Notes: generated by a model not told the origin, from the sequence alone. A DNA stretch of 64,000 bases from Cryptomeria japonica (GCF_030272615.1 NC_081406.1:169105861-169169860), one strand, 5' to 3'; positions 21,960-34,111 are shown, counted from the first letter of the stretch. A program made the numbers and translations.

Positions 21960-23290
21960 GGCAACTTCAAGTGCCCCTCTCTCAAAGCGAATTTCACTCT
22001 AATTCCCTCAAGTAAAAGGAGAAGTTATATTCAAGATAAGTTTTGTGGCCTTAAAGTAAGACATGAGGTTCAACCCAAAGTGTGTTTTCAAACAACTTCA
22101 AGTGCTCCTTTTGAGGAGCGAAATTCACTTCAAACGACCTTAGTTGAGAACGAAGTTGTTCCATGAGCCTTGTTTTGAAAAGTTTAATGGATGGAATGAA
22201 GAAAGCTGAGAAATAAAACACTAAGTGTTGAATTCAAATCCACTTCATGTGCATGAACCTTGAAACGAATTTACTCCATTTGTCCAAGATAGGAAAACTG
22301 CTTATAGATCATTCCCTTGAGCTGATTTGACCTCTTCACATACTTAGAAAAGAACAATTTTGAATCTGAGATGATGAAGGGCAAGTTAGAGGGTTACTTC
22401 ATGTGCACCCATCTTGGAGAAAAATTCATGTGCATGGCATTTGGAGAGAACTTCATGTGCCTCTCCCTTAGAGAAAAATCCTTCCTAACACTTCATTCAT
22501 GTTGAGCCTGGCATGACACATTAGAGTTGAAAGACTAAGCGAAAGTGAGCGAAGGAGAGTTTAGTCCTGATTTGAAATTTACTTCATGTGCATGACCTCA
22601 AGAGTGAACTTCATGTGCATAGCCTCAAGATCGAACTTCATGGGCATCACTTTTGGAGTGAATTTGCCTTAGAACCTTGTTTGAGTGCGAATTTGATTTT
22701 GATTTGAAGATCACTTCAAGTGCTCCTTCTTTGGAGCGAGGTTACTTCATCTGCATGGGTTTAGAAGCAAATTTTCCTTTTAGGCCTTCATGAGGTAAGT
22801 TCGACATGTTTTCTGTGAATAAAGGTTTCAAAAACCTAAGGATTGAATTGATGAAATAATGAAATGATTGAGAATGAGTTCAATTTTGACTTGAAATTAA
22901 CTTCATGTGCATGCAATTTAGAGCGAACTTCATCTGCATGCAATTTAGAGTGAACTTCATCTGCACCCATCTTAGAGTGAACTTCATGTGCACCCATCTT
23001 GGAGTGAACTTCATGTGCTCCACTCCCAAAGAGAAATTCTTATATAGGCCTTCCCTAAGGATAGTTTGTCATGTTTTCATCCATGAATGGTTGAAAGACT
23101 CAATGTTAGAACCCATAGAATGAAGGGAAATGAGTGAAAGCAAGTTCAAAGACAAGTTTGAGGGTAACTTCAAGTGCATCAAGGTTGGAGAGAACTTCAT
23201 GAGCATCAAGATTGGAGTGAAATCTACTTCAAGTGCTCCTTTCTAGGAGTGAAAAAAACTTCAATTGCTCCTTCATGAGAGCAAGTTCTC
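21960..23290 (+). repeat. Irregular repeat field with keyword ACTTCATGTGC
   Basis: About twenty copies of an 11-base keyword (ACTTCATGTGC, ACTTCAAGTGC or ACTTCATCTGC), each followed by 10-20 variable bases and often by GGAGTGA or GAGCGAA. Around 22900-23030 five copies follow one another with a period of about 27-28 bases. Elsewhere the spacing is loose. Some frames run through (for example 22905-23123), but the protein only mirrors the repeat. Non-coding parts of plant gypsy elements are known to carry such tandem arrays. Confidence 0.75.
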
Positions 23291-24008
23291 TCTAAATGCA
23301 CTGATCAAACCTACAAATCACATAAAATCAAAAATTATGTCAAATTAAGAGATTACACAGGTTATATATCATGTGTGTTTGACGCTCATTTGTTTGTTTT
23401 GCAAGAGATGAAGAAAGAAATCAAGGGGATCACGTTGGAGGAGGATTGAAACAATTCTCTCAAGGAGAAAATTTCAACATCAAGATCAAGGTACAAGGAA
23501 GATATCCTCGAGGGAACTTCATAAACAAGCACGAGAAGATGATTACACAAGAAGCATTCACTTACACAAGGACATGATCCACAACACCAACAACATGAAG
23601 GGAGTCGCAGGGAAGGAATTCTGAAGCAAAGAAGCAATTGTGCCATCAAAAGTTTGTTCCAAGGCAACATCAATACTTCAAAACTAAGAGGAAGTCAAAA
23701 TCTATACCTTACACCTCCATGATTGAAGTATTCAAGAGGATAGTTTCAGAAGAGTTAATCAAAGTTAGAAGATCATCATCATCATCGTTGAAGCTGGATA
23801 ATGTTGAGTTCAACATTCCTTCATGATGATCTACCAAGTCTACAAGTACAAGTTGAAGTGGCATCCTAGTCATCATCCTAGTCACTACTCACCAAATCAA
23901 GGAGTTCCACATTAGCATGTCTAGATGGAATGTACCTAACTCATCCATGATGGCACAAATGTTGAGGCACCTACCCCCATTATCCATTGGTCGAATATTC
24001 CAGAGATG
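23291..24008 (+). other. Gypsy-like non-coding stretch
   Basis: No recognisable gene. Purine-rich sequence (GAAGATG, ATCATCATCATC near 23772) leads up to the LTR-like promoter at 24009. Short open frames have no motif. Confidence 0.4.
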
Positions 24009-24600
24009 ACATGTGTCAAAGTGTTGTAAATATTTCATTGGCCAGAATAGAGTTCGTTGTAACAAACCCTAATTAGGGTTTTCATTGTAAAATCTTGGCC
24101 ATTGATCTCAAATTGATCTGAGCCATTGAATTGTATTGAGAGCATTATAAAAAGCTCAAGTGCTTCATTTGTAAAGGGTTAATAGTTAGTAGCAGAGAAT
24201 AGTGAATAGTAGATAGCAATTAGAATAGGAGTTAGATTAGAAGAGGTTAAAGATTGTTGCCAAACCTTGTTGTAAAGAGCAATTGATTTCATTGAAGTTG
24301 TGGTGAATTTGATTTGTTACTTTAACAACTTGCATGGTCTTTACTTCTCAATTTACTTTCATGTTGATTAGATTGAATGGAGGAATTTGTTGAATGCATT
24401 TATGTGGAATCCATTTAGTCCATACCACTTGCCTCTTGTTGATTGCAAGTGTGCCTTGTGTGGTCAACTGGAATGATATGAATTTAACTTCAAATTTTTA
24501 TGCATCCATTGTTTATGCATTAACTTGAATGGTGATCAATGTTTGATGGTAATGATTTAAACATCTCTGAAATTGCACCTTAAAAGATTGAATTGAGCTT
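24009..24600 (+). repeat. LTR-like region 1 with promoter
   Basis: Resembles the region at 28328-28860 in its order of parts: a palindromic telo-box (24064-24081), a TTGGCCATTGATC-type stretch, a TATA box (TATAAAAA, 24146-24153), and then a segment around CTTTCATGTTGATTAGATTGAATG. Both are read as related gypsy LTRs. Exact ends and a target duplication could not be found. Confidence 0.55.
24064..24081 (+). promoter_or_regulatory. Palindromic telo-box in LTR-like region 1
   Basis: AAACCCTAATTAGGGTTT, a perfect palindrome made of two opposed telo-box motifs (AAACCCTAA). It lies 64 bases before the TATA box. The same 18 bases occur at 28335-28352. Telo-boxes are known plant promoter elements; their role here is inferred. 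Confidence 0.6.
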
Positions 24601-25195
24601 GTGGTTCAATTTGATGGTGAGACATGTTCTGACCTTTTTCACACATAGCCCCATTGCAAATGGGGACCCTCCCTTTTTTTCCTACTTTTTAGGGTTTTTG
24701 TTAGTGCATGTAGCCTTCCCCTTCAGTTTTGCTTGGTTTTGTCAAGTTTTGAACGGTTTGAGTCTAAAAGATTGAAATTCAGTTTTTGCGAGCCAAGTGA
24801 TAACAAAGTCTGGATACCGTCAAAGTGACTATAAAGGCAAAAGGGCAAAGAATGCAATTGATTTGAACGAATTTGAACAACTTTCTATTTTTAGAATTTT
24901 TTTTTTCTTTTTTTCCTATTTTTTAGGAAGTTTCATTTTTGGCATTTTTAGCCCAATCCCCAGTATGGCTATTTTTAGAAAGTATTCCCTATTTTTTAGG
25001 GATGCCTTCTTTTTTCTTTTTCGAAGTGGGGACCTAGGGTTGGCATTGGTACCACTAACCTACTTCAATCATGATCGAAAATTTTCAAGTTTTGATCCAA
25101 AAAGCTAAGTTCCTATACTTTAGGGGGTCGTGGCACATTCAAAGGATAATCAGCTCAAAAAATCATCTAAGTCTGGAAATTCGCATATGTCAACC
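24601..25195 (+). other. Gypsy-like sequence with module copy 2
   Basis: Holds the second CCCCATTGCAAATGGGG module (24637-24680) and T-rich stretches with TTTTTAGGG repeats (24890-25010). The frame at 24797-25108 is Phe-rich by composition. No gene recognised. Confidence 0.45.
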
Positions 25196-25345
25196 TGATT
25201 TGGCCTGAAATTTGACTAAGTCTAAAATTTTGAAAGATCTCCTAAAAACTAGAACTTACATTATAAGTCCTAGAGATCTGAAACCACTCTCAAACATCCT
25301 GACAATATATATGAAATATAACTTAAATGTTATATTTCATATATA
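25196..25345 (+). repeat. Shared module with 16-bp palindrome
   Basis: Homologous to 49255-49450 (shared GAGATCTGAAACCACTCTC-like and AAACATC stretches). Contains a perfect hairpin: 25307-25322 pairs with 25329-25344 (stem ATATATGAAATATAAC) around the loop TTAAAT. In the other copy the loop carries a 43-bp insertion. Confidence 0.7.
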
Positions 25346-25369
25346 GTCCAACCCACCTGGTGATCTCTT

Positions 25370-26425
25370 CAAACTCCGCCCATGAAAGAGGTCTAAGGAG
25401 TCTTCAAAGTCCGCCTTAGAAGACATGCAAAGTGAAGAAAGTCTTCCCAAGTTGCATACCTCTAAAAGTCTTCCCTAGAAGGAAGGCAAGAAAGTGTTAT
25501 AAGTCCCCAAAGTCCACCCAAGGTAAGTAGTGTTGTGAGATACCAAAATTTTTCCCTCCAAGCAAGGTAAGTGTTACCTAAGACTCATAAAGTCCGCCTT
25601 CATATGTCAAAGGTATCAAGGTGATCAAAAATCCGCCCTTGAAGCTTGTGCCTAAACTCCGCCCTATGGAGAGAGATCAAAAGTCTGCCCAAGTGGTGGT
25701 CTTTCTTAAGTCCACCTTTGTGGTCACTCCAAAGTCCGCCCTCCAAGCAAGTTGCCAAGTCTCCAAAAGTTCGCCCTGGCAAAGAATCATGGTGATGTCT
25801 CAAAACTCCACCCTATGCAATGGAATCATAAAAGTCTGCCCTGGGAGTGGTCATGAAACTCCGCCCTATGGTTGAGGCCTACCAAAACTCCGCCCTTAGA
25901 GGTAGAAGAAAAATTTTCCATCATTGATGATGACTCAAAACTCTACCCTATGCTTGAAGAGGTCATGAAAGTCCACCCTCTTCAAAAGCCTCCAAAGTCT
26001 GCCTTCCAAGCAAGCTGCCATGTCTCAAAAGTCTGCCCTAGGAGTGGTCATGAAAGTTCTCCTTCCAAGCAAGCCGCCATGTCTCAAAATTCCGCCTTGG
26101 GAGTGGTCATGAAAGTCCACTCATGATGCTCAAGGTACCTTCGAACTCCACCCTCCTTGGTGTCTCTCCAAAGTCCGCCTTAGAGGTGGTCTTCCAAAAC
26201 TCCACCCTTGGAAATGCCTTCAAAGTCCACCATGCTTGATAATGACTCAAAAGTATGCCATCCTCAAACATGAAAGAGGACTCCTAAAACTCCACCCAAT
26301 CTATGATGGAAGTAGAAGAAAAGTTCACCCTCCTTGAGAAGTTCCAAAAGTCTGCCCTCCATGAAGTGGCCAAGCCTTCAAAACTCCGCCCTACTCAACA
26401 AGGATGATGAAGGTCACTCAAAACT
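25370..26425 (+). repeat. Irregular repeat field with keyword AAAGTCCGCCCT
   Basis: About thirty copies of AAAGTCCGCCCT, AAAACTCCGCCCT or near variants (TCTGCCCT, TCCACCCT), separated by 10-40 variable bases. Among the spacers CCAAGCAAG and GTGGTCATGAAA recur. The organisation is like the field at 21960-23290 but with a different keyword. C-to-T variants of the CCGCCC core are common, as expected if the CpG is methylated. No coding function. Confidence 0.75.
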
Positions 26426-27862
26426 CTTCCCTACACCTGGAAGTCAAATAAAGTCAAAAACAATTTTGAAATTGAGTTACGATACAAATGATGTCATAAA
26501 ATCCTCATAGAGTTCGAACTGCTAACTGATTTAGAAAGTTTGAAAATGAGATATTCAAAGATCAAGTTTGAAAATGAGCTAGGAAATCAAAATTAAAACT
26601 CGAGTTTGAACTATGAATCAAAATTAGAAAGAGGATATTTGCAGATTGAGGCAATTTTTAGACTGAGTTCCAAATTAGAAACCTTTTGGAAGATGCCAAT
26701 CTATAGGCCTAGTTTGAATTTGAAGAGGAAAAACAAATTAGAAAGTTGTAGAGTAAGATTTTCGAACTCAAAGAGATGACAACACAACTTGAAATCAAAT
26801 TGGAAACTTTCTCAAGGTTGAAGTTCAATTTAGAAACATGAATTGGATGGTATTTGCATTTTTCTAATTGTGAAAACTAACTTCATTACAAATATATTCT
26901 TCATTTCTCCATGCTCACACATGAAGTTCGAACTTTCTGAGTAAGAAAAGGAAAACATAGAGAATTATTTCGTAGATTGAAGGTCATTTGAAAGAAATTG
27001 GTGTTGCAAGGATATCTCTTGCAGTTTGGGCGAGATTCTTGAGGAATTTTGATTTATTAGCTTCATTCTTGTCAATTATCTGTATATTTTTGGAGTGGAA
27101 CTAGCTAGTAGAAGGCAGATTCGTCAACTTTTGTGAGTTTTCTTGAGATTCCTTCTATCTTCTAGCCTTATTCTCATTCATTCGAAGGTGAAGTTTGTTC
27201 TAAAAATGCAGATTTATTGCATTTTTTGAGTTTTCCAGATTCGTTGGAGATGATTTTAGTGGATTTATCCAAATTTTCAGTAAGAAAGATCATGGGATGA
27301 GGGTTTTGAAATCGTAAAGTGTGGATTTTATCTATGAAAAAATACATCGTTTTCTGACTAAGTATCAAGATTAGAGTGAGAATACCCACCACTTAGTCAT
27401 CGAGATCCTAAATATTTAATCTAAGTTCTGATTTCTAACTTAATTTCCTTTGGTTTTACAAGTCGCAGATGGTAGTAGAAGTGAGGTCATTATAGAGACC
27501 ATAGCTAGAGTTTCAAGTAAAACAGAGGATTGAGGACAAGTTCACAGGCAAGGTTCATTCGGGCATGAAGATAGCCAAAATTTGGCTAAGTATGGGAAAT
27601 GTTTCACAAAGAAAATTCCAATTTCCTCAATTATGATGAAGGCATGGAGAAATTCTTCTCCAAATTTCAGGGTATCGAGAAGGAGGACATGATCACAACA
27701 AATATCTAGATAGCTTGATCCTATTATTTCATATTTGCAAGGGGTTATCTAGAGATTTCACCCTCCTCTCACACAACATAAATTAGAGCCACGAAGAAGC
27801 AAGCATAGAATCGTCAACAAAGAATTATTCTAAGGAATTCAACAATTTTCCATCCGAATTTC
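26426..27862 (+). other. Stretch without recognisable gene
   Basis: AT- and purine-rich, with recurring GAAATTGAG, TTGAAAATGAG and AAATTAGAAA fragments at 26460-26860. No long frame on either strand, and no LTR ends seen. Confidence 0.4.
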
Positions 27863-28153
27863 ATGGGCCTTCCAATCATTCCTCCTGAACCAGGAAGAGA
27901 ACCTCATCCAATACTTCAACCAGACTTGGATATCAGCTATGAACAAGAAAACATTATCACAAAATTGTATAGCTTGGCTTGGTTTGTGAAAAGAAAATAT
28001 CCTGATTCGTGTCAAATGCACTTTATCCTTGAAGAGGAGGAAGAGATTGTTGACTACATTGACGCACAGATTCAAAGAGAACAACATCCATTACCACCTC
28101 AAGAAGTTGATCCAGCTCTTGTACCTACTCCTATGCTACCTCAACAAGATTAG
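27863..28153 (+). CDS. Short open frame of unknown function
   Basis: A 96-codon frame from ATG 27863 to the stop at 28151-28153. The product is hydrophilic: a proline-rich start (MGLPIIPPEPGREPH), an acidic middle (ILEEEEEIVDYIDAQ) and a Pro-rich end (HPLPPQEVDPALVPTP). No domain, signal peptide or membrane segment is visible. It lies about 180 bp upstream of LTR-like region 2, so it may be the tail of a gypsy element's open frame. It may equally be chance. Confidence 0.25.
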   Translation: MGLPIIPPEPGREPHPILQPDLDISYEQENIITKLYSLAWFVKRKYPDSCQMHFILEEEEEIVDYIDAQIQREQHPLPPQEVDPALVPTPMLPQQD

Positions 28154-28327
28154 GAGTGACTCACACTGCGATGGCACCTCGTCATCTTGCAACCAATCAG
28201 ATTGCTCCAAGTCAACATGCCCAGATTCAATGAAACTAATTTATCCAAAAAGGAAACTAGACGCATACTTTAGTAAGAATGGCAACTGTGCCACATGTAA
28301 TGTTCTCATTCATTCAAACTGATAGAG

Positions 28328-29236
28328 TTCTGGGAAACCCTAATTAGGGTTTGTAACTTTCAATCTGGGCCCTTGATCACTATTTGATCTCGGTCGTTCT
28401 TTATTTTCTAAAAACTATATAAGGCTACCTCCTCTCATTTAGAGAGAGTGAGGTTTTTGATATATTGTTGCGTGAAGGTCATTTTCAAAAAATATATTGC
28501 ATGTGTGCTTTCTCTTAAGGCTTTGTAATCGCTGTTGTTTGAGTGATTACCATGGTTTCAATTTCCACAACACATTAGTTAAACTTAATTTAGATTTGCT
28601 TTCATGTTGTTAGAATTGAATGAAGGATTCGATAAGTGTTAATTGATGATGTATCTCTGCTCATACTTTTGGTGAATGGATGATTTCTATTTCACCATGC
28701 AAAGTTAGTCTAAGCCTATTGCATGTGCATGCCAACATTTCGATCATAAGCACAGCCTATTGAAGATTGCACTTGCTTTGTCTAGTTGTCCTCGATGTGG
28801 TGAAGCAAAGTATGGTTTACCGAGGACATCTAGTTAATATCGTCTCCAAAATTCATAGGATTAGATCAGCTTTCTTAAACCCTATCCCTTTTTCCCTTTT
28901 TGAAAGTCTAAATCTCAAAAATCCCAAAAAAAGAAAGAGCCTAAAATTGATAAATCTATCTAAGTTCGGAAGCTTGAACGACACTTGATAACGTAAGTCC
29001 CCCTTGATATTTTCAGCATACACTACCCAAGTAGCTATTTCATTAAAGTTGCTTGTTCGCACATATAAACCTTGGAATCAGTAGTGATTTTTCAAGAGAG
29101 GATAGAATACCTTCGGGTATCTTATTCTAATGTTTGGTAGATGATAAAATAGACACCAAAACTACCTTACCCAATAGGATTCCATCCAATCATTCACCCA
29201 TATTCTTGCATTCTAGGCTTTAAGATAGAATTCCTT
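28328..29236 (+). repeat. LTR-like region 2 with promoter
   Basis: A palindromic telo-box at 28335-28352 is followed by GGCCCTTGATC-type sequence, a TATATAAGG box (28416-28424), and a CTTTCATGTTGTTAGAATTGAATG segment matching region 1. Its later part (28985-29140) holds CGTAAGTCCCCCTTG and GAGAGGATAGAATACCTTC, which recur at 44544-44710 on the other side of copia C. Read as a gypsy-type LTR or its remains; ends not fixed. Confidence 0.55.
28335..28352 (+). promoter_or_regulatory. Palindromic telo-box in LTR-like region 2
   Basis: AAACCCTAATTAGGGTTT, identical to 24064-24081. It lies 63 bases before the TATATAAGG box at 28416-28424. Confidence 0.6.
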
Positions 29237-30422
29237 TATTGGCCATTTGGAGGAATTGATTATGTGTTGCATTGATGTTTTGTCATTGATGTAAACACTA
29301 GCTGTTTTGGATGCTTTTCCGACACCCTTCTTGTCCTAGTAGGTTGAGTGGTTTCTGGTTGGTTTGGATCCAGCATAATCCGGTATGCTCTGATATGATT
29401 TGGTTAAGGAATTGTCTTACTCATGTTCATATTCAGTCAGCTAGTTTTGGTCTGGTGATCGGATGCTACCCTGCTTGCTCGAAAGCTTGGCTTTTAGTTC
29501 TGGTGAGGGTTTCACTGACAAAGCTTTGATGATATGCATAAGTGGTGTTGGTGTAGCTTCTGGTGGAGATTCAAGATGCTGATGGTGATCATGTTCGAGA
29601 CTTGGCAGATGGAGATCATTGATTTAGTGTGTGGACCTATATTGGGTCCCAGTTGATCTAGGTTATGGACCGGCTTAATGTAATGTGTGCATTGGACCTC
29701 TCGATATGTTTTTGAGATATCTTATGATTTGGATAGTGTTTGGCCGACATGTTTTGTAATTATGTAATTGGTTTATTGTCTAGTGGACAACCTGATTGTT
29801 TATGGTTGAGGGATTGTATATATATGATGTAAGATCTCATTGCAGATCATGGTCAAGGTCATGGAATGGGATATGGATATGTAATGTGCGAATAATGTAA
29901 TATCATTCAGGCAAAGGATTTGGTCAATCATTGGAGATCGAATTGGGTTTATGTAAGAGGATTTAGTCCTCCGGTATTGAGCTTAATCGGAACTGTACTC
30001 AGGCATAAGAGATGCTATCTTTGCAGTTCATTCATTCTTCCCGATTATAGTCTAGATTTCTATGTAGTTAGTGAGACTCATTTTGTGATGAGCAATGCAC
30101 TCTAGGTTGTTGGCCTTCCTACAAGTGCAGACCCCTCAATTGTAATTTGCATACTTACTACAAAAGTATTATCTAACTATGGGTAGGCTTCCCACCATGG
30201 TTTTTCCCTTTACCGGGTTTTCCATGTATAAATCTTGGTGTCATGTGGATGGTATTTATTCTCTGATTACCGTTTATGCTTAATTGGTTTTACTGCTATT
30301 CCGGTATTTGGTTTAAGCATTCCGATATTAAAGTTTTAATTGCTAAATGTTCTGGTAATCTGTGACAATTGATTCAAACCCCCTCTTCTTAGTTGTCTTT
30401 CAACTATTTGAACTATCTAACA
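29237..30422 (+). repeat. 5' LTR of copia C
   Basis: Aligns with 43194-44425 from GGCCATTTGG onward and ends GAACTATCTAACA. TATATATA at 29817-29824 may be the TATA box. The left border is approximate. Confidence 0.85.
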
Positions 30423-30424
30423 AT

Positions 30425-30436
30425 TGGTATCAGAGC
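30425..30436 (+). other. Primer-binding site of copia C
   Basis: TGGTATCAGAGC two bases after the LTR end. Confidence 0.93.
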
Positions 30437-30480
30437 TCTGGTCCTCCCTATAGACAGCTTAACCGCTTGAGGAAAATCCT

Positions 30481-32050
30481 ATGGCAACTAACAGTTCAAG
30501 TTCATCCAGTTCATCTAGAGCTATCTTTCGAAGAGATATTCCTAGGCTTGATGGAACAAATTACACAGTATGGAAGATTTGGATGCAGACTCATCTGAGA
30601 TGTCTGGGAAAGGAGATTTGGGAGATCACACAGAATGGTGTTACACCTCATAATCCGGCATATAGCAATCCTCCTCCGGAAAACCTATATAAGGAGCTTG
30701 AGAATGACTATAGAGCAAGAGAAGCCCTCTTGTGTGCACTTTCTGATCAATAAATAATGGGATTAACTAACAAATCATCTAGAAAGGCTATATGGGATAA
30801 GTTGGAGAATCTTAATGAAGGTGACCCTACAGTGAAGATTGCTAAACTTGATGGTTACCGGGTGAGATATGAAAACCTAAATATGGAAGAAGATAAAAGG
30901 ATTACTACATTCATGGAAAGGGTAAATGACATTGTTATGGGAATTCAATGTTGTGGTGGAACTCTGAGTGAAGATGAAATTGTTTCTAAAGTTCTGAGAG
31001 CCCTACCAGCGGCTTAGAATATGCAGGCTACTACAATTAATGAATTGAGAACAATGGCTAATACTTCTGTCAACAGAGATACCTTGGTTGGGAAATTATC
31101 TGCTTTTGAGCTTGAAGAATTTGTACCTTCTAGAGCTATGAAGTCTGAACTAGATTTTCATGCATCTACATCATCAACTGGTAAGAAAGATTGGAAAGCT
31201 TTATATGCAAAGGAATTGGATGATATGAAGAGAGAAGATGATGAGTTTGAGCAACTTGAAGCACTATTTTCTAGAAGAGTACCTAAAGGACCAGTAAGAA
31301 GTAAGTATGAAGGAAAAGAACCTTTTAAATGTTTTGCATGTACTAAGATTGGTCATTTTGCATCTAGATGTCCTGAAAGGAATTCAAGATTTGAAGAAAG
31401 AGTTAGAAGATCATTTAAGCCTAACCTTGGATATCCAAACAAGTATAAGTACAGGAAAAACAAAGACAAATCATGCTACATAGCAGATGAGGAAGGTGTT
31501 ACTGATTCGAATGATGAACTGGTAGAAGACTCTGCTAGTAGTTCCGACAATGGGAAGGAATGGGTGTTCCTGGCTATCAAGGAAGATGTTTTGGCACTGG
31601 AAGAGAATGTAACTGAATAGAAGGCACTTGCTGCTAAAGTGGAAGACAATGATATATGGGTAATTGACAGTGGTTGTTCACATCATATGACTGAAGATAA
31701 AGGGAAGTTTCTATCTTTGCAAGAATTTGATGGCGGTCTGGTTAGATTTGGAGATGACAAAGCATGTATGATCAAAGGAAAAGGAACTATATCACTAGAT
31801 GGTAAGAACAATACTGATAATGTTTACTATGTTGAAGGTTGAAGGTTTAAGCCATAATCTTTTGAGTGTAGGACAATTGGTGGATAAGGGATTTCAATTA
31901 TAGTTCAAGGATGGAAAATGCAAAATAATTAACAGATCCAGTTTGAAGATTGCAATCGATACACAGACAAAAGGTAATATTTCATTTGAATTTAGGTAAG
32001 AAGACATGTTTGATTGCACAAATTGATGAGAGTTGACTATGGCATAAAAG
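30481..32050 (+). pseudogene. Copia C gag and protease
   Basis: Starts at ATG 30481 with a Ser-rich N terminus, then PRLDGTNYTVWKIWMQTHL, LSDQ and KSSRKAIWDKLENLNEGD (copia gag). The CCHC zinc knuckle CFACTKIGHFASRC is intact near 31330. The protease motif WVIDSGCSHHMT lies near 31660. In-frame stops lie at about 30751, 31015 and 31618. A 7-bp tandem duplication of TTGAAGG (31832-31838 and 31839-31845) shifts the frame just after YYVEG. The pre-integrase part (LWHKRLCHVNFDCIV) follows in another frame. Confidence 0.92.
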
Positions 32051-33130
32051 GCTGTGTCATGTGAATTTTGATTGCATTGTAAAGATCGGCTCAACTAAGG
32101 CAATTAGAGATATACCTAAGATTGTGAAGCCCTATAATCCGGTATGTAAAGAATGTCAAATGGATAAACAGGTCAGAACCTGTTTTAGGAGTATACAAGA
32201 CAAATCTAATGATGTTCTTGATCTTATTCATACTGATTTGTGTGGCCCTGCTAGAGTTAAAATTTTTCAAGGTGATAGATATTTTATGCTAATCATTGAT
32301 GATTATTCTAGAATGATGTGGGTTACTTTTCTAAGTGAGAAATCTGAGGCTTTTGAAAAGTTTAAAATCTTTAAAGCTAAAATTGAAACAGAGACAGGAT
32401 TGAAGATTAAATGTTTGAGGTCAGATCATGGTGGAGAATTCACTTTCGATAAGTTTAATAACTTTTGTGAGAAGCATGGTATAAGGAGACAATTTTCTGA
32501 TCCTCGGACACCTCGGCAGAATGGAGCTGTGGAAAGGAAGAACAAAACTATCTTGGATGTTGCTAGAACAATGATGATGGAAGCTAGCCTACCTCATATC
32601 TACTGGAGAGAAGCAATGAGCACAATGGTTTATACATTTAACAAAGCACATATCAAAGGAGAAACTGGTAAGACACCTTCTGAATTATGGTTTGGCAATA
32701 CACCTACAGTTAAGTATTTCAAAATATTTGGTAGTAAATGTTATATCAGGAAAGATGATATCATTGGCAAATTTGATCCTAGATGTGATGAAGGCATATT
32801 TCTTGGTTATTCTAATGAAAAGAAGGCATATAGATGTTACAACAAGAGATTGTAGAGAATTGTGGAGAGTGCTAATGTCAAGGTGGATGAGCTAAATAGA
32901 AGTCAAATCAGAGTTTATGAGCAAGAATCGGTGGTGGAAATGATTATATCTAAAATGGTAGCATCTTTATCGAAATAGAGTGTTGAACCAGTTACTCTAA
33001 CAGTATTAGAAAATTCTACAGTAACTGAAGAACCGAGAAGAGGAACAGAGAGTCAGAAGACTCCTAGGTATGTGAGATTGAACCATTCAAAAGATTAGAT
33101 CATTGGGGATAAGAACAATGGAGTGATGAC
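32051..33130 (+). pseudogene. Copia C integrase
   Basis: Long open stretch with the zinc-binding end (VCKECQMDKQ) and a core with all three catalytic acids: LIHTDLCGP, CLRSDHGGEF and NGAVERKNK. Then follow YWREAMSTMVYTFNKAH, KIFGSKCYIRKDD and GIFLGYSNEKKAYRCYN. A stop at 32853-32855 is followed by the linker to RT, with further stops. The core itself is uninterrupted from 32061, so this is the best-preserved integrase in the window. Confidence 0.92.
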
Positions 33131-34111
33131 AAGAAGAAGACTGGCAACTAATGAGGTATGTTTAATTTCTCAAGTTGAACCAGTATCAGTAATTGAGGCA
33201 TGTAACGATAAATATTGGTTGAAAGCTATGGAAGAAGAATTAGATCAGATTGAGAAGAATAACACATAGACTTTAGTTCCCTGACCTAAAAATAAGAATG
33301 TTATTGGAAATAAATGGGTTTTTAGGAATAAATTGAATGAGGATGGTCAAGTTGTAAGGATTAAGGATAGATTGGTTTGTAAAGGATATTCTCAAAAGGA
33401 AGGAATTGATTATGGAGAAACTTTTGCACCTGTAGCTAGGATTGAAATTGTAAGATTATTTCTTGCCTATGTTGCCCATAAGAACTACAAGGTTTATCAG
33501 ATGGATCTTAAGTGTGCATTTTTTAATGAGGATCTTGATGAGGAAGTTTATATTGAGAAACCTGGTGGTTTTTCACTATCAGATGATACAAACATGGTTT
33601 GCATGTTAAGTAAAGCTTTTTATGGATTGAAATAGGCACCTAGAGCTTGGTATGCAAGGTTGGATAAATATCTTTTGAAGCTTGGTTTTACTAAGGGTAA
33701 TGTTGACAGTAATTATATTATAAAATCACTGATGATGATATACTGATTATTGAAGTATTTGTTGATGACATCATTTTTGGAGGTGAAGATAAGTTATGCA
33801 TGGAATTTTCTAAGAATATGGAGAAAGAATTTGAAATGTCTATGATTGGGGAAATGAAATTTTTCTTAGGTTTGCAGATTACTTAGATTGACAAAGGTAT
33901 TTTCATCTATCAAACTAAATATGCTAGGGAATTGTTGAAGAAATTTGGTATAGGAGACTCTAAACCGGTAAGTACTCCTATGGTTACAAGTGATAAATTG
34001 ACAAGGAAAGATGTTTCTGCACCGATAAATCCTACAAGATACAAATCTATGATTGGAGGTCTGCTTTATTTGACTCAGACTAGGCCTGACATAATGAATA
34101 TTGTTTGTATT
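33131..34111 (+). pseudogene. Copia C reverse transcriptase
   Basis: RT from YWLKAMEEELDQIEKNN through [42 protein letters not shown] (then a stop), APRAWYARLDKYL and the catalytic VFVDDIIFGGED, to GGLLYLTQTRPDI. A frameshift lies near 33720 and several stops are present. The frame is cut at 34111 by element G inside the segment joining RT to RNase H. Confidence 0.92.

Noticed and set aside
21960-26425. CRISPR-like regular repeats with variable spacers
   Set aside because: Keyword repeats are short, imperfect and irregularly spaced, and the DNA is clearly plant retroelement sequence with no cas genes.
24064-28352. Interstitial telomere sequence
   Set aside because: Only one opposed pair of AAACCCTAA per site and always before a TATA box. 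A promoter telo-box explains it better than telomere remnants.
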